Assembly: GCA_013203065.1 (NCBI GenBank)
Contig: JABMQV010000064.1
Span: 1 to 5,490, forward strand
Direction of reading: 5' to 3'
Origin: Desulfobacteraceae bacterium
Lineage (GTDB): Bacteria > Desulfobacterota > DSM-4660 > Desulfatiglandales > Desulfatiglandaceae
Length of the DNA stretch: 5,490 nt
In this document: positions 1-4,707 of the stretch, piece by piece
Layout of the letters: every line of letters starts with the position of its first letter
How positions within the stretch are numbered: the first letter of the stretch is position 1
The notes under the pieces: model-generated
The model's input: only the letters and a program-made list of their open reading frames with translations
Databases searched by the model: none
What the model was told of the DNA's origin: nothing
Program-made: the position numbers and the translations under genes

Positions 1-222
1 CGGGAAGCCGACGCATGACTCGGGGCCACGGCTGGTCGCTAACCATTACCATGCGGGGGATTTTCACCCCCTACTCTTTCCCGGTTTTTACCGGCGCTTT
101 CGATTTGACCCCTTTTATTGACCGTTGGCCAGGAAATGGAGAGTTGAGAATAGAAGTGGCATCCTTCCCCCGATTGGGTTACCATCCCTCCAATAGGACA
201 ATACTAAACGTAAAGAGCCCGG
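1..222. other. Hairpin-rich leader with no supported gene
   Basis: No recognisable gene lies upstream of the permease. The first 94 bases contain four short inverted repeats: 6-10 with 29-33 (AGCCG/CGGCT), 34-36 with 42-44 (GGT/ACC, weak), 55-59 with 67-71 (GGGGG/CCCCC, seven-base loop), and 81-85 with 90-94 (CCGGT/ACCGG, four-T loop). Read on the - strand, the G-run stem becomes GGGGGTGAAAATCCCCC. This recalls 5'-domain stems of bacterial group II introns or other structured RNAs, but that is a memory-based impression and not a match I can demonstrate. Open frames cross this stretch (for example 15-248), but they resemble no family I know, and that one runs into the permease gene. From about 95 to 222 I see only a TTGACC at 118-123 without a convincing -10 box at the right distance. 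Confidence 0.4.
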
Positions 223-1092
223 ATGACATCTCCCAGCAATATATATAAAGGCATTATTCTTATACTGACAGCCACGCTTGGCATTGTGTTGATGAACACC
301 TGTGTCAAGATGAGCAGTCTTGCGCACGATCCCATCGAGATGATGTTTTATCGCGGCGTTATCGCACTGAGCCTGCTGGTTCCCTATATGCTGATCATCC
401 AAAAGCCGGGTGTATTCAAGACAAAACGAATCAAGGTGCAACTTTACAGGGCGATCGTCGGGAATATGGGGGTAGGTTTTGTCTTCTGGGCGTACGCACT
501 CCTCCCGATGGCCGATGTTACCGCCCTGCTTTTTGCTTCACCGCTGTTTGTAACGGCGCTCTCCCCGGCGCTGCTCAAGGAAAAAACCGATCGTTACCGT
601 TGGTCCGCCGTCATCGTTGGATTCGGCGGCATACTGTTGATCGCAAAGCCATCGGTCAGCATGCTGTTCAACCCGGCCTCAGTCATCGGTCTGGCGGGCG
701 CGCTATGCATGGCCCTGGTGGATATGGCCCTTCGCAACCTTGGCAAAACCGATGATCCCCTCACTACCGTCTTCTACTTCATCCTGGTCGGCGTGGTGAT
801 ATCCGGCCCCTACACCTTAATTTTTGGATCGGTACCGGACATGAATATCCTTCCATGGATCATCGGCATTGGCATTTTCACCGTAATACAGCAGGTGGCC
901 AAGACAACCGCATTCCGATTTGCAGAAGCATCCTTTCTGGCGCCATACACTTACACCGCCATTGTCTGGGCAACATTGAGCGGATGGATTTTCTGGAAGG
1001 ATTTTCCGTCTTTTCCCGTTCTAATGGGGACATTGGTAGTCATCGGAAGCAATTTGTTTATCGTGTGGCGAGAAGGGCGAAATATTCTTTAA
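223..1092 (+). CDS. DMT-superfamily (EamA) permease, 10 TM
   Basis: This 289-residue inner-membrane protein belongs to the drug/metabolite transporter superfamily. It has two tandem EamA domains (about residues 8-141 and 152-284), the usual length for the ten-helix type. Hydrophobic segments lie near residues 9-28, 38-59, 75-93, 97-116, 127-142, 152-170, 181-202, 208-224, 237-257 and 263-282. The stretch LLPMADVTALLFASPLFVTALS (residues 93-114) is typical of helices 3-4 in EamA proteins, including the acidic residue before the helix. The pattern AEASFLAPYTYTAIVW near residues 234-249 is the matching second-domain signature. Such proteins export or import amino acids, nucleobase-like compounds, S-adenosylmethionine or riboflavin, and the substrate cannot be read from sequence. 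The ATG at 223 gives a family-typical short cytoplasmic N-terminus, although its Shine-Dalgarno (AAAGAG) is weak. It is separated from the next gene by 327 bases, so it is probably its own transcript. Confidence 0.88.
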   Translation: MTSPSNIYKGIILILTATLGIVLMNTCVKMSSLAHDPIEMMFYRGVIALSLLVPYMLIIQKPGVFKTKRIKVQLYRAIVGNMGVGFVFWAYALLPMADVTALLFASPLFVTALSPALLKEKTDRYRWSAVIVGFGGILLIAKPSVSMLFNPASVIGLAGALCMALVDMALRNLGKTDDPLTTVFYFILVGVVISGPYTLIFGSVPDMNILPWIIGIGIFTVIQQVAKTTAFRFAEASFLAPYTYTAIVWATLSGWIFWKDFPSFPVLMGTLVVIGSNLFIVWREGRNIL

Positions 1093-1100
1093 GCAATACA

Positions 1101-1117
1101 TAAAGCGGGACGTCCCC
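1101..1117. repeat. Short repeat motif with GGGACGTCCC palindrome
   Basis: Starting nine bases after the permease stop, TAAAGCGGGACGTC (1101-1114) is identical to 4591-4604, the outer end of the large palindrome between the Ldh2-type dehydrogenase and cfa. Here it continues into a perfect ten-base palindrome, GGGACGTCCC (1107-1116). No partner arm is found downstream in this spacer, so this is a solitary or degraded copy, or a chance match. Both sites sit in intergenic DNA next to the end of a gene, which is where REP-like or MITE-like repeats tend to sit. Confidence 0.35.
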
Positions 1118-1167
1118 AAGTCCACTTTGTAGCAAAACGGAAATCCCATTTTTAGAAAGGAGGGGAA

Positions 1168-1242
1168 ATGAGGTTTTCTGAAGCAACCTGCAAGCTATTG
1201 AGACGAAGGCGAATAGATGTTTTTCTTGACCTTCTGATATGA
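1168..1242 (+). CDS. Candidate small ORF, 24 codons
   Basis: An ATG at 1168 follows an excellent Shine-Dalgarno (AAAGGAGGGG, ending at 1164) at good spacing. It opens a 24-codon frame ending in TGA at 1240-1242. The peptide begins MRFSEATCKLLRRRR and ends in a short hydrophobic stretch (VFLDLLI), giving a basic centre and a non-polar tail. I do not recognise it. It may be a genuine small protein, a leader peptide for the panB transcript, or the truncated start of a lost gene next to the repeat motif at 1101. The Shine-Dalgarno is the main support. The peptide shows no run of regulatory codons that would suggest attenuation by a particular amino acid. Confidence 0.25.
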   Translation: MRFSEATCKLLRRRRIDVFLDLLI

Positions 1243-1304
1243 GATTTCATACATTCCTTTTCAAACCTGTTTTTTTGTCGTTACCTTACAAAAGCCTTTA
1301 TAGA
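1226..1304 (+). promoter_or_regulatory. Weak sigma70-like promoter candidates for panB
   Basis: Two imperfect pairs are visible. TTGACC at 1226-1231 is a good -35, but its best -10 at 16 bases (CATACA, 1248-1253) matches only three of six consensus positions, and the -35 lies inside the small-ORF candidate. TTGTCG at 1275-1280 pairs with TATAGA at 1299-1304 over an 18-base spacer, within an AT-rich stretch. Either would give a panB leader of roughly 100-160 bases. The position is plausible because the downstream operon needs a promoter, but the boxes are weak. Confidence 0.2.
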
Positions 1305-1360
1305 TATTAGACGCAGATTCACCCTTTAGAATCCTTCGAAGACGGCTCCGGTGCGGGCAA

Positions 1361-1381
1361 AAATCCCAAATGGAGGGATTT
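1361..1381 (+). promoter_or_regulatory. Leader hairpin over an upstream SD/GTG start
   Basis: AAATCCC (1361-1367) and GGGATTT (1375-1381) form a perfect seven-base-pair stem with a seven-base loop. The stem overlaps GGAGGG (1372-1377), a Shine-Dalgarno placed six bases before an in-frame GTG at 1384. That GTG would add 12 residues to the PanB-family protein. The hairpin would hide this site and leave the second site at 1410-1414 free. A regulatory role is inference only. Confidence 0.25.
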
Positions 1382-1409
1382 CCGTGAGTCGGAAGAGTAA
1401 AGTGAGGAA

Positions 1410-1414
1410 GGGAG
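1410..1414 (+). promoter_or_regulatory. Shine-Dalgarno deciding the panB start
   Basis: GGGAG lies five bases before the ATG at 1420, within a purine-rich run (GAGGAAGGGAGATGAA). It favours this ATG over the in-frame GTG codons at 1351 and 1384. The chosen start also lines up with the usual N-terminus of PanB, where a short segment containing a DLLxKK-like helix begins the protein. Confidence 0.6.
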
Positions 1415-1419
1415 ATGAA

Positions 1420-2289
1420 ATGAGCAGACAAGTTACCAAAGTGAGCATCCACGACCTTTTAGAAAAAAAGCAGCGGGGAGAGAAAATCACCCGCGTGGTA
1501 TTGTGGGATTACCCCATGGCCTGCATCGCAGACCGGGCCGGGGTGGACATGGTTCTGGTGGGCGATTCCGTGGGCATGTGCATGCTGGGATATCCAAACA
1601 CGCTTCCGGTGACCATGAAAGACATGATCCACCACTGCCGGGCCGTTACCCGGGGTACTGCGCGCAGTCTTGTGGTGGGAGACCTTCCGTTTATGTCTTA
1701 TGAGACCGCTGTGAAGGATGCGGTTCGAAACGCGGGACGACTGGTGAAAGAAGGCGGCGTGGATGCTGTGAAAATCGAAGGGGGAAGCCACCTCAAAGAC
1801 GCGGTTCGTGCCATCTGCCAATCCGGTATTCCGGTCCACGGCCATATCGGTCTGACACCTCAGAAGGTCAAACAACTGGGAGGGTTCAAGACCCAGGGGA
1901 AAACCGTTGAATCCGCTATTAAGCTGTTCAAGGAAGCAACGGTTCTTTCGAACGCGGGATGCTTTGCCATTACCGTGGAATGTGTGCCCCCGATTGTGGG
2001 CAAACTCATGAGTGAAAGGCTGTCAAACACCCTTATCATCAGTGCGGGTGCCGGACCGTTTTGCGACGGCCAGAGTGTGAATCTCTATGACATTATCGGG
2101 CTCACCCAGGGAAAGACGCCCAAATTCTCCAAGCAATATGCCGATGTTGACAAGATTATCGAGTCTTGTGTGAGGGAACTCTGCAAAGAGACCCAAAACT
2201 CCGTATTTCCCTCAGAAGAGCACTGCTATGAAATCGAGGAAGCCCTATCCGCTGAGATTGCGGGTGCCATCGAAAAGATAACGAATTAA
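1420..2289 (+). CDS. panB: PanB-family ketopantoate hydroxymethyltransferase
   Basis: PanB transfers a hydroxymethyl group from 5,10-methylene-tetrahydrofolate to 3-methyl-2-oxobutanoate, giving ketopantoate, the first committed step to pantothenate and CoA. It is a cytoplasmic TIM-barrel enzyme of the PEP mutase/isocitrate lyase superfamily. The 289 residues include the metal- and substrate-binding landmarks: VGDS (D49, S50), the TLPVTMKDM stretch, GDLPFMSY (D88), VKIEGG (K118, E120), GHIGLTPQ (H142) and VECVP with E187, the equivalent of the proposed E. coli base E181. Two normally conserved stretches differ. The N-terminal TAYDY-like strand reads VLWDY, and the GIGAG region followed by a HD pair reads SAGAG followed by YD (residues 208-224). 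About 20 extra residues follow the SEEH motif near which E. coli PanB ends. It is translated 15 bases ahead of a D-2-hydroxyacid dehydrogenase, and panC is not nearby. The family is certain. Whether it makes ketopantoate or acts on another 2-oxoacid is open. Confidence 0.87.
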   Translation: MSRQVTKVSIHDLLEKKQRGEKITRVVLWDYPMACIADRAGVDMVLVGDSVGMCMLGYPNTLPVTMKDMIHHCRAVTRGTARSLVVGDLPFMSYETAVKDAVRNAGRLVKEGGVDAVKIEGGSHLKDAVRAICQSGIPVHGHIGLTPQKVKQLGGFKTQGKTVESAIKLFKEATVLSNAGCFAITVECVPPIVGKLMSERLSNTLIISAGAGPFCDGQSVNLYDIIGLTQGKTPKFSKQYADVDKIIESCVRELCKETQNSVFPSEEHCYEIEEALSAEIAGAIEKITN

Positions 2290-2304
2290 GGGGGATACAG
2301 CGTA

Positions 2305-3303
2305 ATGCAGCGGGTTTTGATTGTGGTACCAGGGTTTGCACAGACCTCCCAGAGGCCCATCGAGAGATTGGTGGAGGAAGGGTTTGCGGTTGAGGAGAGG
2401 GATTATGGGCTGGCCGGGCTAAATACAGATGAAGATGAATTCTGCAGGATCATCAAGGGGGTGGATGCCCTGATCCCAACGGCCATGGACAGGGTGACCC
2501 GGCGGATCATGGAGCATGGCGATCAATTGAAAATCATTGCCATTCGGAGCGCAGGTTTTGAAGGGACCGATCTGAAGGCCGCCACAGATCATGGAATTCT
2601 CGTCACGCACAACCCTGGCTCTAACAGTGATCCCGTGGCCGATATGACACTGGGCCTGATGCTTTCGGTATCCAAGCGGATCGGATGGCTGGACCGGGGG
2701 ATGCGGGACGGCAAATTCGATGAACTTCGGATCAATACAAAGGATATCTTCGGGCGTACCCTCGGCATCATTGGCCTTGGCCGCATCGGAAAGAAAGTTG
2801 CCATCCGGGCCAAGGGCTTTAGCATGAAAATTATCTATCACGATATCCTCACCTATGGGGAGTTTGAAAGGGAACACGGTATTCGGAAAGTTTCACTGGA
2901 GGAACTGCTCGACACCGCTGACACCATCAGTCTTCATGTGCCCCTTGATGAGAGCACCCGTGGAATGATGGGAAGTAAGGAAATCGAGAGAATGAAACAC
3001 CAGGCAATTCTTGTGAACACGTGTCGTGGAGGCGTGGTGGATGAACAGGCGGTCTATTCGGCGCTGAAGCGCGACCATCTTTACGGTTACGGGACGGATC
3101 TATACGAGGAGGAGCCCCCGACATTTCATGAATTGATACGCCATGAAAACGTGGTGAGCACCCCGCATGTTGCCGGCGTATCAGAAGACGGCCTGCTGAA
3201 CATGGCAACACTGAGCGCAAAAAAGATCATACAGTTCCTTAGACGGGGCGAAATCCCCGACAATGTCCTTAATCCCGCGGTCTTGGAAAACCTGAAGCCC
3301 TGA
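2305..3303 (+). CDS. D-2-hydroxyacid dehydrogenase (SerA-like)
   Basis: This 332-residue cytoplasmic enzyme belongs to the D-isomer-specific 2-hydroxyacid dehydrogenase family, which reversibly reduces 2-oxoacids to D-2-hydroxyacids with NAD(P)H. The outer substrate-binding domain comprises about residues 1-105 and 290-332, around a central Rossmann domain. The dinucleotide loop is GLGRIG (157-162), followed by D180 at the end of the second strand (IIYHD), which favours NAD over NADP. The catalytic triad is complete: R241 in NTCRGGVVDE, E270 in DLYEEEPP and H288 in TPHVAG. These lie close in number to the R240, E269 and H292 of E. coli SerA. There is no C-terminal ACT domain, so it is not the long, serine-regulated SerA type. 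The start has an AGGGGG ten bases upstream, and the gap to panB is 15 bases, so the two are probably co-transcribed. Candidate substrates include ketopantoate, hydroxypyruvate, glyoxylate and 3-phosphoglycerate; the sequence does not decide between them. Confidence 0.9.
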   Translation: MQRVLIVVPGFAQTSQRPIERLVEEGFAVEERDYGLAGLNTDEDEFCRIIKGVDALIPTAMDRVTRRIMEHGDQLKIIAIRSAGFEGTDLKAATDHGILVTHNPGSNSDPVADMTLGLMLSVSKRIGWLDRGMRDGKFDELRINTKDIFGRTLGIIGLGRIGKKVAIRAKGFSMKIIYHDILTYGEFEREHGIRKVSLEELLDTADTISLHVPLDESTRGMMGSKEIERMKHQAILVNTCRGGVVDEQAVYSALKRDHLYGYGTDLYEEEPPTFHELIRHENVVSTPHVAGVSEDGLLNMATLSAKKIIQFLRRGEIPDNVLNPAVLENLKP

Positions 3304-3415
3304 TACTCCCTTTCCTTTCTGCCGTAACCCATTTCCATGTGTCAACACCTTGCCTTTTCAGGCACGAATTACCTTTCCGTCACGGGAGCCTTAGGGCATA
3401 AAATAAAGCCAATTT
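3304..3415. other. Convergent intergenic junction
   Basis: The dehydrogenase (+) and cfa (-) end toward each other across 112 bases. I see no strong GC-rich hairpin with a T-run for either direction. The best short inverted repeats are TGCC/GGCA around 3351-3364 and a ten-base perfect palindrome, TAAGCGCTTA, at 3417-3426, just inside the cfa end and overlapping its TAG stop. Termination here may be rho-dependent or rely on convergent transcription. Confidence 0.4.
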
Positions 3416-4546
3416 CTAAGCGCTTAATCGCACATAGCGACCACGAACCCCATTTTTGGAAAAGACGATCTGCCATACCTGGTTCCGGCGAGCCCGGAAA
3501 CCCCCTGCACAGGAAAGAAGAAAGTAGGACCACATGCGGTAGAAGCGCTGATCATAGACATCCTTGATCCGGTCCCAGTTCCCGGTAAAGTTTTGGTACC
3601 AGGCCATCAAGGTCCTGTCGTAGTCTTGTCCAAAGCTGTGCCAATCTTCGAGCACAAACAGTCCCTCGGCCGCGGTAGTGATCTGTTTTGCCGATGGGAG
3701 CATGGAATTGGGGAAGATATATTTGCTGATCCAGGGGTCCGTGTCATGCATCGAATTATTTGCCCCAATCGTGTGGAGCAGAAAAAGCCCATCCGTTGTC
3801 AGACACCGGTGAATGACCTTCATGTAGGTCTGATAATTCCTTTCTCCCACGTGCTCAAACATTCCCACCGAGACAATCCGATCGCAGGCGTCATGCAGGT
3901 CCCGGTAGTCCATCAGCTCGATCTGAACCGGAAGTCCCCGGCACCGCTCCCGGGCCAGCCGGGCCTGTTCTTTTGAAACCGTAATCCCCACCACATGGAC
4001 ACCGTAAGTTTCGGCCGCGTACCGGGCAAAACCGCCCCACCCGCACCCAATATCGAGAACCCTCATACTCGGCGCAAGCCCTATTTTCCGGCAGATGAGG
4101 TCCAGTTTGTCTTCCTGGGCATCGTCAAGGGACGTTGCCTTGAGCCAGTACCCGCACGAGTAATTCATCTCCCTGTCAAGCATAACGCTGAAAAGATCGT
4201 TGCCGATGTCATAATGGTGTTTTCCGATTTCAAAAGCCATGGAACGGCGTTGCCGATTTGAGATTTTGCTTCGGATGACGGCCAAAAGGAGGGCCATGGA
4301 TTTTTTTACTTTCTTATCCAGGCGGGCGCACAGGATCTTATCAAAGAACCGATCCAGTGCCTCGCAGTCCCACCAGCCGTCCATGTAGCTTTCCCCAAGC
4401 GCCAGGGAACCGCCGGCCAGCACCCGCTTGTAAAACAACGGGTTTCGCACCCGGATATCCCAGGCCCGGTCCCCATCGATCCGGACGTCTGCCACATCAA
4501 GAATTTTCTCTATGACCTGTTTTTCCCTGTTATCTTTTTTTCTCAT
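3416..4546 (-). CDS. cfa: Cyclopropane fatty acid synthase
   Basis: Cfa adds a methylene group from S-adenosylmethionine across the double bond of unsaturated acyl chains in membrane phospholipids, which stiffens the membrane in stationary phase and under acid or other stress. It acts at the inner face of the cytoplasmic membrane. The 376-residue product is close to the 382 residues of E. coli Cfa and collinear with it. Landmarks are GSLALGESYMDGWW (46-59), HHYDIGNDLF (110-119), YSCGYW with C131 (E. coli C139), the SAM loop VLDIGCGWGG (163-172), MFEHVG with E231, LLHTIG with H258, DYD with Y309 and CAGGFRAR with C346 (E. coli C354). The bicarbonate-binding set is therefore intact and the enzyme is probably active. 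The ATG at 4546 is preferred over the adjacent TTG at 4549; the upstream Shine-Dalgarno is weak. It lies downstream of the Ldh2-type gene on the same strand but 158 bases away, across a large palindrome, so it is probably transcribed separately. Confidence 0.96.
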   Translation of the reverse strand: MRKKDNREKQVIEKILDVADVRIDGDRAWDIRVRNPLFYKRVLAGGSLALGESYMDGWWDCEALDRFFDKILCARLDKKVKKSMALLLAVIRSKISNRQRRSMAFEIGKHHYDIGNDLFSVMLDREMNYSCGYWLKATSLDDAQEDKLDLICRKIGLAPSMRVLDIGCGWGGFARYAAETYGVHVVGITVSKEQARLARERCRGLPVQIELMDYRDLHDACDRIVSVGMFEHVGERNYQTYMKVIHRCLTTDGLFLLHTIGANNSMHDTDPWISKYIFPNSMLPSAKQITTAAEGLFVLEDWHSFGQDYDRTLMAWYQNFTGNWDRIKDVYDQRFYRMWSYFLLSCAGGFRARRNQVWQIVFSKNGVRGRYVRLSA

Positions 4547-4590
4547 CAAGACATCTCATCATGCTCCGTCGCAAGGGCCTCTTCACCATG

Positions 4591-4707
4591 TAAAGCGGGA
4601 CGTCTATGATTTTATGCCTTTTTTACTTAAGACTCATTTTTTGCCGGCGCAAGCTTCTCAAATCCTGAATGGCATAAAATCATAGACGTCCTCATATTTC
4701 CCGCTTA
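4591..4707. repeat. 117-base imperfect palindrome (MITE/REP-like)
   Basis: Two perfect 20-base arms, GACGTCTATGATTTTATGCC at 4599-4618 and its reverse complement at 4671-4690, flank a 52-base centre. A second, outer pair (TAAAGCGG at 4591-4598, CCGCTTA at 4701-4707) matches with one base difference, but the right side has a ten-base insertion (4691-4700). The right outer end includes the stop codon of the Ldh2-type gene. The arrangement resembles a small non-autonomous element or a long stem-loop between genes. There is no transposase, and no clear target-site duplication is visible. In RNA from either strand the 20-base stem would be very stable, so it could also block transcription or protect transcript ends. 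It shares its outer 14 bases with the motif at 1101. Confidence 0.75.

Larger units (their letters stand above)
1093..1419. other. 327-base spacer between permease and panB
   Basis: This spacer between two same-strand genes holds, in order, a 14-base motif shared with the palindrome near 4591 (1101-1114), a 24-codon small-ORF candidate with a strong Shine-Dalgarno (1168-1242), two weak promoter-like pairs (1226-1304), and a seven-base-pair hairpin (1361-1381) just ahead of the panB start. No rho-independent terminator with a T-run is visible after the permease stop. The spacer's length suggests that panB and the following dehydrogenase have their own promoter here. Confidence 0.5.

Noticed and set aside
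118..151. TTGACC followed by GAGAAT as a promoter for the permease
   Set aside because: The spacing is about 22 bases, too long for a normal sigma70 promoter, and no better -10 is placed correctly.
15..248. 77-codon + strand open frame ahead of the permease
   Set aside because: It has no recognisable family features, no good Shine-Dalgarno, and overlaps the permease start; the underlying DNA is hairpin-rich.
1459..1875. 138-codon - strand open frame inside panB
   Set aside because: It lies wholly antisense to a gene with clear family motifs, and its composition (many His, Arg, Pro) is typical of a shadow frame.
2419..2877. 152-codon - strand open frame inside the D-2-hydroxyacid dehydrogenase
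   Set aside because: It is antisense to a gene with an intact catalytic triad and has no motif of its own.
3395..3404. GGCATAAAAT, also found in the right arm of the palindrome (4671-4680)
   Set aside because: A ten-base AT-rich match is expected by chance in a window this size, and the flanks do not match.
3593..3976. 127-codon + strand open frame inside cfa
   Set aside because: It is a shadow of the well-supported cfa coding sequence on the other strand.
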